DNA from: Legionella cardiaca
Lineage (GTDB): Bacteria > Pseudomonadota > Gammaproteobacteria > Legionellales > Legionellaceae
Assembly (NCBI RefSeq): GCF_029026145.1
Contig: NZ_CP119078.1
Location: 834,501-898,500, forward strand
Length of the DNA: 64,000 nucleotides
Reading direction: 5' to 3'
Below the pieces are notes generated by a model. That model saw nothing but the letters and a program-made list of their open reading frames with translations. It made no database searches and was not told the DNA's origin. Both the position numbers and the translations under genes were made by a program. Positions 9,383-20,384 of this stretch are shown piece by piece; position 1 is the first letter of the stretch, and every line of letters starts with the position of its first letter.

Positions 9383-10400
9383 ATATTTGCCCTTTGTGGG
9401 TTAATTCTTTTAGTTGCTGGAATCGTCGTTGAGCCTCTCCGCTATCGATTGCTTCTTTTGCTTTTTCGATGGCATCAGAAAAACTCATTGAGGAATCAGC
9501 GCAATAAAGGGCAAGAGCGGAATTTAGGAGTACGATATCACGTGCTGGCCCTTGTTGTCCGTTGAATACACCTTTAGCTAACGCTAAGCTTTGCGTTGGT
9601 GAATCCACAATTATTTCGTCCAAACTTGAATGGAAGCAATTATAATCTTTTGGGTTAATGCTCCAATGACGCAATTGCCCATGCTGGTATTCCACTACAT
9701 CAGTAATCGCTGAAATGCTGACTTCATCCATGCCATCGCGCGAATTAACTACAAGAGCATGTTCACTTCCCAGGTTGGCCAAGACATGTGCCAAAGGTTC
9801 AAGCCAGCGTTTTGCAAACACACCAACAACTTGTTTAGTAACTCGTGCTGGGTTAATGAGAGGGCCAAGAAGATTAAATAAGGTGCGAATGCCAAGTTGT
9901 TGGCGGGCATTACGGGCATGCTGCATTGCCTGGTGAAAATGTGGTGCAAATAAAAAACTTACTCCGCATTGTTGTATGCAATCTTTGAGCTGTTCATCAC
10001 TGAGTTGCAATTCAAAACCCGCTTCTATTAATAGATCGGCACTACCACTGCGGCTTGAAACAGAACGATTACCATGCTTGGCTACGCGAACTCCTGCTGC
10101 TGCTACCACAAAACTACTAATGGTAGAGACATTAAAGGTATTTTTACCATCGCCACCAGTACCTACGATATCAATGAGGTCTTTTCCTAAATCAATAGGA
10201 TGCGCAAGCTCCATCATTACTGTTGCCGCGGTGGTTAATTCTTCTGTGGTTTCACCTTTCATGCGCATTAAAGCTAAGAAGGTTGCGATTTGTACATCAG
10301 TTAATTCACCGCTCATGCAAGTGTGCATAAAATTTTGCATTTGCGAAGTCGTTAAATCTTTACCCGCAATTAATTGCTCAAAAAGTTTCGTTGTATTCAT
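9375..10400 (-). CDS. trpD: Anthranilate phosphoribosyltransferase
   Basis: TrpD transfers the phosphoribosyl group of PRPP to anthranilate. The 341-aa protein has the family hallmarks: [17 protein letters not shown] (PRPP and Mg binding), [42 protein letters not shown] and DGMDEVS. It begins inside the end of trpG (23-bp overlap) and its end overlaps trpC by 8 bp, so all three are probably translated as a coupled unit. No leader peptide with Trp codons was seen upstream of the set. Confidence 0.96.
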   Translation of the reverse strand: MNTTKLFEQLIAGKDLTTSQMQNFMHTCMSGELTDVQIATFLALMRMKGETTEELTTAATVMMELAHPIDLGKDLIDIVGTGGDGKNTFNVSTISSFVVAAAGVRVAKHGNRSVSSRSGSADLLIEAGFELQLSDEQLKDCIQQCGVSFLFAPHFHQAMQHARNARQQLGIRTLFNLLGPLINPARVTKQVVGVFAKRWLEPLAHVLANLGSEHALVVNSRDGMDEVSISAITDVVEYQHGQLRHWSINPKDYNCFHSSLDEIIVDSPTQSLALAKGVFNGQQGPARDIVLLNSALALYCADSSMSFSDAIEKAKEAIDSGEAQRRFQQLKELTHKGQIYE

Positions 10401-10956
10401 GTTCTAAAAAATGGGTTAGTAATTGTAAACCATGTTCGCTCAGAATGGCTTCCGGATGGAATTGTAGACCATAAAGTGGGTATTGACGATGAGAAATAGC
10501 CATAATTGTGTCGTCAGCCCATGCATCAATGGAGAAACAAGAGGGAAGCGTCTTCGTATCGATAGCAAGCGAATGATAACGTGTTGCTTGAAAGGGACTC
10601 GGCAAACAGCGAAAAAGACCTTGTTTATGATGCAGGATCGCAGACGTTTTTCCATGCATAATAGTTGGGGCCTGGATAATTGAGGCACCAAACGAATAAG
10701 CTAAACATTGATGGCCAAGACAAACCCCTAAAATTGGAATTTGTTGATGGAAATGCTCAATTACAGCAAGTGAAATACCAGCTTCTTGCGGGCCTTTAGG
10801 GCCGGGAGAAATAACAAGATATTGCGGTGCTAGCTGCCTGATTGTCCGAATATCGATGTTGTCATTGGCATAAACCATGACTTGTTGACCTAGATATTGA
10901 AAATATTGCACCAGGTTGTATGTAAAAGAATCATAATTATCAATGATGAGTAACAT
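10378..10956 (-). CDS. trpG: Anthranilate/aminodeoxychorismate synthase glutamine amidotransferase component
   Basis: This class I glutamine amidotransferase (192 aa) supplies ammonia to anthranilate synthase, and possibly also to PabB for folate. It starts MLLIIDNYDSFTYNLVQY, the standard TrpG/PabA opening. The nucleophile elbow is GVCLGHQCLA, and the His-x-Glu of the triad appears as QFHPEAIL near the C-terminus. It overlaps trpD, which favours the tryptophan role, but a shared trp/pab function is common in gammaproteobacteria. It follows lptB by 51 bp on the same strand, so some read-through from the lpt operon is possible. Confidence 0.93.
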   Translation of the reverse strand: MLLIIDNYDSFTYNLVQYFQYLGQQVMVYANDNIDIRTIRQLAPQYLVISPGPKGPQEAGISLAVIEHFHQQIPILGVCLGHQCLAYSFGASIIQAPTIMHGKTSAILHHKQGLFRCLPSPFQATRYHSLAIDTKTLPSCFSIDAWADDTIMAISHRQYPLYGLQFHPEAILSEHGLQLLTHFLEHEYNETF

Positions 10957-11007
10957 AAATTCCTGAGTTAAAAGAAAACAATGAAATGCGTTGGGGATAC
11001 TTATCAG

Positions 11008-11733
11008 CTACAAAGAAAACTCTTCACCTAAATAAACGGCTCTGACCTGTTGATTACGTAGGATTGCCTCAGGCGTTCCTTCACAAAGAATTCTGCCCTG
11101 ACTGACAATGTAAGCGCGTTCACAAATGTCTAAAGTCTCACGAACATTATGATCAGTAATTAATACACCGATTCCTTTATCACATAAATGAAGAATAATT
11201 TTTTTAATATCTAGAACGGAAATGGGATCAACGCCTGCAAAGGGTTCATCTAATAAAATAAACGTAGGTTCAATCGCTAAAGCTCGAGCAATTTCAACAC
11301 GACGACGTTCCCCCCCCGAAAGACTCATCCCTAAGCTTTTTTGAATGTGAGAAATATGAAATTCCTGCATTAATTCTTGTAATTTTTCTTGGCGCCCTTG
11401 GTCGTCCAAGTCCTTGCGTAATTGTAAAATCGATAAAATGTTATCAGCAACTGACATTTTCCGAAAGACTGAGGCTTCTTGGGGCAAATAGCCAATACCC
11501 AAGCGTGCTCGTTGATGCATCGGAGCTTTGGTAATATCCTGCTCATTAAGTATAATTTGGCCTTCATCACAAGATTGCAGACCAACAATCATATAAAAGC
11601 AAGTTGTTTTACCGGCGCCATTAGGACCCAATAATCCTACGCATTCTCCACGACGAATATTGATACTAACGTCGTTAACAACCGTACGTGTTTTAAAAGA
11701 TTTTTTTAAATGACGCGCTAACAATTCACTCAT
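11008..11733 (-). CDS. lptB: LPS export ABC transporter ATPase LptB
   Basis: This cytoplasmic ATPase powers LptB2FG extraction of lipopolysaccharide from the inner membrane. The 241-aa protein has Walker [11 protein letters not shown]-loop [13 protein letters not shown], signature [15 protein letters not shown], Walker [13 protein letters not shown] and the switch His in [10 protein letters not shown], all of LptB type. It overlaps lptA by 4 bp (ATGA-type junction). lptF and lptG are not in the window, as in most genomes where they are unlinked. Confidence 0.97.
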   Translation of the reverse strand: MSELLARHLKKSFKTRTVVNDVSINIRRGECVGLLGPNGAGKTTCFYMIVGLQSCDEGQIILNEQDITKAPMHQRARLGIGYLPQEASVFRKMSVADNILSILQLRKDLDDQGRQEKLQELMQEFHISHIQKSLGMSLSGGERRRVEIARALAIEPTFILLDEPFAGVDPISVLDIKKIILHLCDKGIGVLITDHNVRETLDICERAYIVSQGRILCEGTPEAILRNQQVRAVYLGEEFSL

Positions 11734-12257
11734 GATTTTTTCTCAGGATGAATAATAATGGTGGTGCGATTTTTAGTGTCACCCTTAGAAATAACATGTT
11801 GCTTTTCTGTATCATAGCTAATTTTGGGACCTGCAAAAGAGTTATCTCCTTGAGTAATTCGTGCGTTGCCAATTAATTCAACCAAGTGACGCTCAGGATA
11901 ATAACGAATCATATCTGCATAAGCATGTAATAAGGGTTTATTAAGAGCAGTCTGCGTCCAATAATGGGCTTGTTCAGTCTCATCCCCTAAAGCAATTGCC
12001 AGAATTAATTTATTTTGCTGATTGCCTTCAGTAATGGCTTTGGCGGCACGCAGGTGCGTGGTTCCCTGATTAAACTCTACTCTGCCAACATACTCGCCAC
12101 GGTGTGTTTGTTGATTGAGATCCGCAGAGTCGGCAGCGAGTTCGGCAATTTTTTCTCGATCGTCAGGCATGGCAAAACTGGTTATGTTAACTAGGATTAG
12201 CAAGAAAAAAATGACTAAACTCGTTATTTTATCCATTTCGTGGCTCATAGGTTGCAT
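11730..12257 (-). CDS. lptA: LPS periplasmic transport protein LptA
   Basis: LptA is the beta-jellyroll bridge that carries LPS across the periplasm from LptC to LptD. The sequence has an N-terminal hydrophobic signal (about residues 13-29, ending near NITSFAMP). An OstA-like fold follows, with [45 protein letters not shown] and a basic C-terminus. The likely start is the ATG at 12236 ([11 protein letters not shown]); the first in-frame ATG is at 12257. Either start overlaps the lptC 3' end, so translation is coupled. Size is normal for LptA. Confidence 0.92.
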   Translation of the reverse strand: MQPMSHEMDKITSLVIFFLLILVNITSFAMPDDREKIAELAADSADLNQQTHRGEYVGRVEFNQGTTHLRAAKAITEGNQQNKLILAIALGDETEQAHYWTQTALNKPLLHAYADMIRYYPERHLVELIGNARITQGDNSFAGPKISYDTEKQHVISKGDTKNRTTIIIHPEKKS

Positions 12258-12798
12258 GTGCTCTGCTTAGTTGCACGCGTTTATCGGCCAAATAGGCTTT
12301 CATTCCCTGAGAGTGTACGATACTTCCAGGTTGCTCAAAGCTTACAGCAAGTTCAGACATTGCCAATTTTTCTTTAGGAAAATAAACGAGTTCTTCCGTT
12401 TTCATTGTACTTTCCTGAGTGTGTTCACCTTTATTCTGATGAACAATCACATTATGGATAAACGTAATCTGTTCTCCGCCATGAATAGCTCTGGCTGTGT
12501 CTGAATGAATTTGCCAGGCAGGTTGTCCAGGTTGAACAATCATAATTTGCGGCATTTTTAACAAGTGTGTATTTTCTGCCGGGATATGCTGCATTTCAGG
12601 CGTTTGTAAATAGTTTATTAAGGCACCCTGCTCATCAAAACGACGCACTGTTAAATTAGTTACAATCGTATCAGCGGATTGGGATAGTGTTTTGTCATCC
12701 AACTTGTTGATAACGTTGGAGCTGGCAAAATACCACCCGGAGCAGGCAAGTGCTATAAGGACACAAAATAACCAGGCAGCTTGTTTAGCAGCGTTCAT
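12229..12798 (-). CDS. lptC: LPS export protein LptC
   Basis: LptC is a bitopic inner-membrane protein that passes LPS from LptBFG to LptA. One N-terminal membrane segment (about residues 7-25, AAWLFCVLIALACSGWYFA) precedes a periplasmic OstA-like domain. That domain shows LTVRRFDEQGALINYLQTPEM, IVQPGQPAWQIHSDTARAI and EELVYFPKEKLA. Divergent primary sequence is usual for LptC; the gene order kdsC-lptC-lptA-lptB makes the assignment firm. It overlaps kdsC by 4 bp. Confidence 0.93.
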   Translation of the reverse strand: MNAAKQAAWLFCVLIALACSGWYFASSNVINKLDDKTLSQSADTIVTNLTVRRFDEQGALINYLQTPEMQHIPAENTHLLKMPQIMIVQPGQPAWQIHSDTARAIHGGEQITFIHNVIVHQNKGEHTQESTMKTEELVYFPKEKLAMSELAVSFEQPGSIVHSQGMKAYLADKRVQLSRAHATYEPRNG

Positions 12799-13322
12799 GA
12801 GGCTAAATACCTTGCAAATGCCTCTTCTTGTTTATTCTGTGCATTTAAAATGAGTTCACATACTTCACGTACTGCACCTCTGCCCCCAGTTTTTTCGGTC
12901 TGCCAGTCAGCAAATTCTTTGACCTGACTTACAGCATTGGCAACCGCGATTCCTAATCCCACTTGTTGGATGATTGGTAGATCAGGTAAATCATCACCAA
13001 TGTAAGCAAATTCTTCACAATTAAAGCCAAGACGAGCTTTAAGTTGTTCAAAAGCACTTCGTTTATCGACTTGTCCAGTAAAATAATGCTGAATACCAAG
13101 TTGTTTCATACGATTGTCAATAACAGCATTGACCGAAGTTGTAATAACAGCGACCTGAATATCTGCAGCCATCAGGAATTTTAAACCCATGCCATCTTGA
13201 ACATGAAAAGTTTTTAATTCGTTGCCAAAATTATCGATATAAAGAAGACCATCAGTTAGTACACCATCTACATCACAGATTAAGCATTTGATTTTTTTTG
13301 CTTTTTCAATTAATTCATTCAT
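12795..13322 (-). CDS. kdsC: 3-deoxy-D-manno-octulosonate 8-phosphate phosphatase
   Basis: KdsC releases phosphate from Kdo-8-phosphate in the Kdo branch of lipid A-core synthesis. The 175-aa HAD-type C0 phosphatase has motif I ICDVDGVLTDG, motif II VITTSVNAV and motif III-IV EFAYIGDDLPDLPII, with the C-terminal GGRGAVREVCELIL that KdsC inserts near the active site. It lies 35 bp after kdsD and overlaps lptC, in the classic gammaproteobacterial order. Confidence 0.96.
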   Translation of the reverse strand: MNELIEKAKKIKCLICDVDGVLTDGLLYIDNFGNELKTFHVQDGMGLKFLMAADIQVAVITTSVNAVIDNRMKQLGIQHYFTGQVDKRSAFEQLKARLGFNCEEFAYIGDDLPDLPIIQQVGLGIAVANAVSQVKEFADWQTEKTGGRGAVREVCELILNAQNKQEEAFARYLAS

Positions 13323-13357
13323 TTTATATCCTACAAAGTGGATTCTGGTAAAATTTT

Positions 13358-14335
13358 TTAAAAAACTCCTGCTCGCAGCAGATCATGCAGGTGAACAACT
13401 GCTAGGGGGCGATTGATGTCATCGACAACCACTAAGGATGTAATGCTGTATTTTTGCATTAGCGCCAGTGCTTCTGCTGCTAAAAGTCCTTTTTTGATTG
13501 TCTTACAGTTTCTGCTCATTACAGTTGCCAGAGGGGTGGTATTAATATCAAAATTTTGGGTTAATGTTCTTCTAATGTCCCCATCTGTATATACACCAGT
13601 AAGATATCCAGCACTATCAACCACGCAAGTCATACCTAATTTTTTAGCGGTGACTTCAATTAAGGCTTCACCAATAGTCGCTTGTTCATTCACCATAGGT
13701 AACTGCGATCCCTCATGACAAAGCTCATCAATACGCAATAATAAACGTCGTCCTAATGCACCACCTGGATGAGCTAAAGCAAAATCTTCTGCACTAAATC
13801 CTCTTGCCTGTAGTAAAGCGATAGCCAAGGCATCGCCCATTACTAAAGAAACGGTTGTGCTGGTGGTGGGGGCTAGACCCAAAGGGCATGCTTCTTGTTG
13901 AATACTAATATCAAGGTTGACATCAGCGGCTTTGGCAAGCGTAGATTCGCTATTGCCTGTCAACGTAATTAAAGGAACTTCAAGTCGTTTTAAAAGAGGA
14001 AGCAGGGTGATAATTTCATTTGTAAAACCTGAGTTGGAAATTGCAACGACAGTATCTTGCCGTGTAATCATTCCTAAATCACCATGACTCGCCTCGCCTG
14101 GATGCATAAAAAAGGCGGGTGTTCCTGTGCTTGAGAAAGTAGCAGCAAGTTTACTGCCGATATGACCTGATTTACCCATGCCCGTTACGACCACGCGGCC
14201 TTTGCAAGCCAGTAAAAGTTCACAGGCTGTTTCAAAGCGTTGATCAATACGTTGTGCTAAATCAAGTACTGCTTGCCCCTCAGTTTCAATGACTGCAAGG
14301 CCCAATTTGCAAAAATTCATATGCTTGAGAGTCAT
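13358..14335 (-). CDS. kdsD: D-arabinose 5-phosphate isomerase
   Basis: KdsD converts ribulose 5-phosphate to arabinose 5-phosphate, the first committed step to Kdo. The 325-aa protein has an N-terminal SIS domain (GKSGHIGSKLAATFSSTGTPA, HGDLGM, AISNSGFTNEI) and a C-terminal pair of CBS domains (from about residue 205, ending ALMQKYSITSLVVVDD and HLHDLLRAGVF). It is the first gene of kdsD-kdsC-lptCAB. The upstream 180 bp separate it from a small ORF on the same strand; the operon promoter is probably there, though I could not pick one with confidence. Confidence 0.96.
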   Translation of the reverse strand: MTLKHMNFCKLGLAVIETEGQAVLDLAQRIDQRFETACELLLACKGRVVVTGMGKSGHIGSKLAATFSSTGTPAFFMHPGEASHGDLGMITRQDTVVAISNSGFTNEIITLLPLLKRLEVPLITLTGNSESTLAKAADVNLDISIQQEACPLGLAPTTSTTVSLVMGDALAIALLQARGFSAEDFALAHPGGALGRRLLLRIDELCHEGSQLPMVNEQATIGEALIEVTAKKLGMTCVVDSAGYLTGVYTDGDIRRTLTQNFDINTTPLATVMSRNCKTIKKGLLAAEALALMQKYSITSLVVVDDINRPLAVVHLHDLLRAGVF

Positions 14336-14515
14336 CTAAGAAGAGGGAAAGTGTAACATAGCAGACCAAAAATAGGTACCATATTGAGAAATCATGATCG
14401 TTTACTTCATTAATATCAAATCTTGAGGAAAGTGACGTCACCTGTTTATTATTTGGTCTGAGATTTTTTCTTTTAATTGACAGATTTGATTTGAATTTTC
14501 TGTTATCGACAGGAT

Positions 14516-14746
14516 CTAAGGTTCCATCCTGGACATTAATTCATCATCTTTCATTTGTTGTGTATCTTGTTGACGCGCATCAAATTTTTCAAGCCCTTCT
14601 CTCACATATTTTTCAATAAGTTCTTTTCTTTTCTCATAAAAACTGCCGGGTTTAGCTGGAGCAAACATTCCATTTGTTTCTTTTCTCAATCGCAGCTCTT
14701 CTAATTGTCTCGGTGATAAATGGGTGTTTTCAGTTTTTTTTAGCAT
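14516..14746 (-). CDS. Small charged hypothetical protein
   Basis: This is a 76-aa basic/acidic helical protein with no membrane segment or Cys. The middle section FYEKRKELIEKYVREGLEKF looks amphipathic. The start at 14746 is preceded by GGAGGCCGG-type purines on the minus strand (CCGGCCTCC on plus at 14751-14759), a strong Shine-Dalgarno match, which supports a real gene. It sits between kdsD and the divergent mlaF. I do not recognise the family and assign no function. Confidence 0.6.
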   Translation of the reverse strand: MLKKTENTHLSPRQLEELRLRKETNGMFAPAKPGSFYEKRKELIEKYVREGLEKFDARQQDTQQMKDDELMSRMEP

Positions 14747-15000
14747 TTCCGGCCTCCAGTTGATTATAAAAAATCCAGTAACAACAAAGAATGAGCATTC
14801 TAAAAAATAGGGCAGAGTCAGGTCAAGGTAACTTAATTGTTTAAAGAGATATCTTCTTTCCTGAAAGGAACTGTGGATGTAGTGGTAATTTAATTAAATC
14901 AGCTAGAGATTGCACATAAAAGCGCTAATCTTTTTTAATTCGCAAATTACTCGTTATCAAGTATATAATCATTATTTAATTCTATGCCGGAATAAAAATA

Positions 15001-15798
15001 ATGCAGGATAATTTAGTGCAGATCACTAATCTCACCTTCGATCGTGGTGAGCGTCGCATTTTTGATAGTGTCAGTATGGACATGGCGCGCGGAAAAATTA
15101 CCGCCATCATGGGACCAAGTGGGAGTGGTAAAACGACACTTTTGCGTTTAATTGGTGCCCAATTATACCCGCAAGCAGGTACCGTTTTGGTTAATGGCGC
15201 AAACATTCATCAATTGCCCCGCAAAGAATTATATATGGCGCGACGTAAGATGGGATTACTATTTCAAAGTAGTGCCCTCTTTACCCATTTATCTGTTTTT
15301 GATAATGTCGCTTTCCCGTTGCGGGAACATACCCAGCTAAATGATGCGATGTTGCGCGATATTGTGTTAATGAAACTTGAAGCCGTTGGTTTACGAGGGG
15401 CCGCGCAATTAATGCCCGATGAGCTGTCAGGAGGAATGGCAAGACGTGTCGCATTAGCTCGGACCATTGCGCTTGATCCTGAGTTAATGATGTATGATGA
15501 ACCCTTCACTGGACAAGATCCTATCTCCATGGGGGTTTTAGTGCGTTTAATAAAAAGATTAAATCAGCTTTTACAAACAACGACCATCATTGTTTCGCAT
15601 GATGTAGAGGAAACTTGCTCAATTGCTGACTATGTTTATTTGATAGCTGGAGGTCGAGTTATCGGACATGGCACGCCTCTTGAATTAAAAAAATCAAATC
15701 AACCGCAAGTTAAACAATTTATGCATGGTGAAGCTGATGGTGTGGTTCCTTTTCATTATCCAGCTCGCCCCTACACAGAGGAGTTGCTAGATGCTTGA
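15001..15798 (+). CDS. mlaF: Phospholipid transport ABC ATPase MlaF
   Basis: MlaF is the ATPase of the MlaFEDB inner-membrane complex that moves phospholipid between the inner membrane and the MlaC shuttle, keeping outer-membrane lipid asymmetry. The 265-aa protein has Walker [10 protein letters not shown], signature [14 protein letters not shown], Walker [14 protein letters not shown] and the switch HDVEET. A C-terminal extension (about residues 240-265) corresponds to the tail that contacts MlaB in the known complex. It overlaps mlaE by 8 bp. A TATAAT box lies at 14964-14969, 32 bp upstream, but no good -35 pairs with it. Confidence 0.96.
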   Translation: MQDNLVQITNLTFDRGERRIFDSVSMDMARGKITAIMGPSGSGKTTLLRLIGAQLYPQAGTVLVNGANIHQLPRKELYMARRKMGLLFQSSALFTHLSVFDNVAFPLREHTQLNDAMLRDIVLMKLEAVGLRGAAQLMPDELSGGMARRVALARTIALDPELMMYDEPFTGQDPISMGVLVRLIKRLNQLLQTTTIIVSHDVEETCSIADYVYLIAGGRVIGHGTPLELKKSNQPQVKQFMHGEADGVVPFHYPARPYTEELLDA

Positions 15799-16573
15799 TA
15801 CATTTGCACGCATGGGGCAGCGTGGAATAACTAATTTGCAGGCCATGGGACATTCGGGTGTATTTCTGTTAAGAATGTTTTTAAGAAACCCTGATTTTTC
15901 AAGGCTTTGGCCCGCTTTAAAAGGGCAACTTTATTTTGTCGGCGTTTTATCTTGTTTGATTATTGTAGTTTCTGCACTGTTTGTTGGAATGGTAATCGGA
16001 TTACAAGGTTATAATACGCTGCAAAAATTTGGCGCAAGCAGCCAATTAGGGCAACTTTTGGCATTAAGCATTGGCAGAGAGCTAGGACCGGTAATTAGTG
16101 CGCTATTATTTGCCGGCAGAGCTGGCTCAGCTTTGACTGCTGAAATTGGTTTAATGAAAGCAACTGAACAATTAGCAAGCATGGATATGATGGGTGTCGA
16201 TCCTTTAGGGCGCGTCATTTATCCTCGTTTTATTGCCGGCTTGGTTTCGCTACCCGTCTTAGCTTTAATTTTTACTGCTGTAGCGATTTATGGTGGTTAT
16301 TTTGTGGGTGTGGATTGGTTAGGTGTTGATGCCGGCAGTTTTTGGTCAAACATGCAAGCTGCTGTGGATTTTCGTCTGGATATTTTAAGTGGCATTATTA
16401 AAAGTATGGTGTTTGCTTTTGTAGTGGTATGGATAGCTGTGTTTCAAGGTTTTAATTGTATTGCTACTGCAGAAGGTATTAGTCAGGCAACAACACGAAC
16501 AGTCGTTTATTCTTCGTTGGCAGTGCTTGGACTTGACTTTATTTTGACCGCGATGATGATTGGAGGTTGGTAA
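15791..16573 (+). CDS. mlaE: Phospholipid transport permease MlaE
   Basis: This 260-aa inner-membrane permease of the Mla system has five to six hydrophobic segments. The MlaE/YrbE family motifs are visible: [60 protein letters not shown] and the last helices from [15 protein letters not shown]. The stop codon abuts the mlaD start with no gap, so the operon is tightly coupled. Confidence 0.96.
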   Translation: MLDTFARMGQRGITNLQAMGHSGVFLLRMFLRNPDFSRLWPALKGQLYFVGVLSCLIIVVSALFVGMVIGLQGYNTLQKFGASSQLGQLLALSIGRELGPVISALLFAGRAGSALTAEIGLMKATEQLASMDMMGVDPLGRVIYPRFIAGLVSLPVLALIFTAVAIYGGYFVGVDWLGVDAGSFWSNMQAAVDFRLDILSGIIKSMVFAFVVVWIAVFQGFNCIATAEGISQATTRTVVYSSLAVLGLDFILTAMMIGGW

Positions 16574-17056
16574 ATGAATAATAGGCAACGTTATACAGAT
16601 ATAAGCGTAGGCATTTTTATGTTGCTAGGCTTGTTTGCCTTACTTATTCTGGTGATGAAAGTGAGCGGTGTCACTTCTTTGGTATCAAATAAAGGCTATC
16701 ATATTAGCGCTGAGTTTACTGATATTGGCGGGCTAAAAGTAAGAGCACCAGTGACTATTGCAGGGGTAAAAATTGGTGAAGTAACTCACATTGAGCTACA
16801 GCCTGGTGAATTAAATGCCAAAGTAACGATGTTATTACGCAATGACAAGCCAATTCCTTATGAAGATACTTCTGCTCGTATTCTAACCGAAGGTTTAATC
16901 GGTTCTAATTATGTAAGTATTGTACCAGGATTTGAGGATGAGGAAGGACAGGACCATCCCTTCTTACGTGAAGGAGATGTTATTGCTAAAACACAGGAAG
17001 CAGTCATTCTTGAAAATTTGATTGGCCAGCTTTTATTCAATATTAATAAAAAATAG
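16574..17056 (+). CDS. mlaD: MCE-domain substrate-binding protein MlaD
   Basis: MlaD is membrane-anchored and forms the hexameric periplasmic ring through which lipid passes to or from MlaC. The 160-aa protein has one N-terminal transmembrane segment (about residues 11-30). A single MCE domain follows: AEFTDIGGLKVRAPVTIAGV, IGEVTHIEL, then ARILTEGLIGSNYVSIVPG. Length is typical. mlaC starts 7 bp downstream. Confidence 0.96.
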   Translation: MNNRQRYTDISVGIFMLLGLFALLILVMKVSGVTSLVSNKGYHISAEFTDIGGLKVRAPVTIAGVKIGEVTHIELQPGELNAKVTMLLRNDKPIPYEDTSARILTEGLIGSNYVSIVPGFEDEEGQDHPFLREGDVIAKTQEAVILENLIGQLLFNINKK

Positions 17057-17063
17057 GTGGATT

Positions 17064-17672
17064 ATGAGAACAATTAAGTCATTAGCCTTGGTGGTCACGT
17101 TGTCGCTCAGCCAGTTTTTGTGGGCTCAAACTTCTCCTTTGCCCATGCTTGAAAGTACAGCAAATCAAATCATCGCAACATTAAAAGAAAATAAATCATC
17201 ACTAAAGCAGAATCCGCAGATAATTCATCAAGCGGTAAAACGTTATTTGCTTCCTAATGTTGATGTGAGTGGGATGTCAAGATCAGTGCTTGGCCGACAA
17301 GCTTGGAATAAGGCTTCTGCTAGTGAGAGACAACAATTTTCTTATGAATTTACACAATTAGTTATTCGGACTTATGCAACCCCTTTGGCTGAATATACTG
17401 ATGAGAAAATTAAATTTTTACCCATCAGAGGGTCCCTTGATGGTCGTTTCCTGCGTGTTAATAGTGTGATAATCCGTTCAAATGGCCAGAATATTCCGCT
17501 AAGTTATAGTTTGGTTTCTAAAAATGGAACCTGGAAAATTTATGATTTAAGTGTCGAGGGGGTAAGTTTACTCCAAAGTTTCCGTTCGCAATTTGCCGAT
17601 GCATTAAGAAATTCAAGTATGCAGCAAATTATTAAGCAACTTCATGAACAACCTGGTAAGAAGGCAGCATAA
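17064..17672 (+). CDS. mlaC: Periplasmic phospholipid carrier MlaC
   Basis: MlaC (Ttg2D) ferries phospholipid between MlaFEDB and the outer-membrane MlaA complex. I start at the ATG at 17064, which gives a clear signal peptide (MRTIKSLALVVTLSLSQFLWAQ, cleavage after about residue 21). A longer frame from 17022 has no such logic because it would run through the mlaD 3' end. The mature domain shows the family run of VDVSGMSRSVLGRQAW, FSYEFTQLVIRTYA, VNSVIIRSNGQNIPLSY and KIYDLSVEGVSLLQSFRSQF. No mlaA is in the window. Confidence 0.95.
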   Translation: MRTIKSLALVVTLSLSQFLWAQTSPLPMLESTANQIIATLKENKSSLKQNPQIIHQAVKRYLLPNVDVSGMSRSVLGRQAWNKASASERQQFSYEFTQLVIRTYATPLAEYTDEKIKFLPIRGSLDGRFLRVNSVIIRSNGQNIPLSYSLVSKNGTWKIYDLSVEGVSLLQSFRSQFADALRNSSMQQIIKQLHEQPGKKAA

Positions 17673-17951
17673 GTGGAATCTAAATCTTTTAAACCATCAC
17701 AGGAAATGACCTTTACGACGGTGCAATCAGATTGCGAGCGTTTGGTGAAGTATTTCCGTGAGGTTGCGAGTAATCATGTAACACTTGATTTAAGTGAGGT
17801 TACTCATTGCGATAGCGCAGGACTTGCTTTGTTGATTGAAGCGAAAAGATTAAGCGCTTCAAGAAAAAAAACCTGTAAAATTGAAGGTATGCCTAAAGCT
17901 ATTCATGCTTTGGCTGAGTTTTGTGGGGTTGATGCAATACTCAATAAGTAA
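17673..17951 (+). CDS. mlaB: STAS-domain protein MlaB
   Basis: MlaB is a 92-aa single STAS domain that binds MlaF and stabilises the transport complex. The phosphorylatable-type loop is DLSEVTHCDSAGLALLIEA (about residues 40-58), with the conserved D-S-A-G. The start is GTG at 17673, directly after the mlaC stop, preceded by AAGAAGG inside mlaC. Downstream comes a 171-bp gap with unusual inverted repeats before ibaG. Confidence 0.93.
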   Translation: MESKSFKPSQEMTFTTVQSDCERLVKYFREVASNHVTLDLSEVTHCDSAGLALLIEAKRLSASRKKTCKIEGMPKAIHALAEFCGVDAILNK

Positions 17952-17965
17952 AACGAAATTTTTTT

Positions 17966-18088
17966 GGATACTCGACTACAGAGAAGATAGGGAGAGACGA
18001 GTGGGTACGCAGAACCTGAGTGTACATGCCTGTATATGACGATTGAGTACCGTCTCGAGGAAGCAATCCTCTGTAATAGTGTTTCCGA
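17966..18088 (+). ncRNA. Candidate structured RNA element between mlaB and ibaG
   Basis: Several inverted repeats nest around one centre. ACAGAG (17978-17983) pairs with CTCTGT (18069-18074). GAGAC (17994-17998), or alternatively CGAG (17998-18001), pairs with GTCTC/CTCG (18052-18057). GGTAC (18004-18008) pairs with GTACC (18047-18051). An outer GGA..ACT / AGT..TCC pairing is possible. Together they could fold about 120 nt into one long interrupted stem. There is no terminal T run, so it is not a simple terminator, and no coding frame crosses it. It may be a cis-acting leader of ibaG-murA, a processing site or a small RNA. I know no named family that fits; the call rests on pairing seen by eye. 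Confidence 0.35.
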
Positions 18089-18122
18089 AGAAGTCTAATA
18101 AACCCAAGTGAGAATGAGTTGT

Positions 18123-20380
<2,258 letters not shown>

Positions 20381-20384
<4 letters not shown>

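Noticed and set aside
9976-10407. 143-codon plus-strand frame in trpD
   Set aside because: Shadow of trpD; composition is that of an antisense frame.
10957-11007. Trp attenuator upstream of trpG
   Set aside because: No short ORF with tandem TGG codons and no terminator-antiterminator stems are present in the 51-bp gap or the end of lptB.
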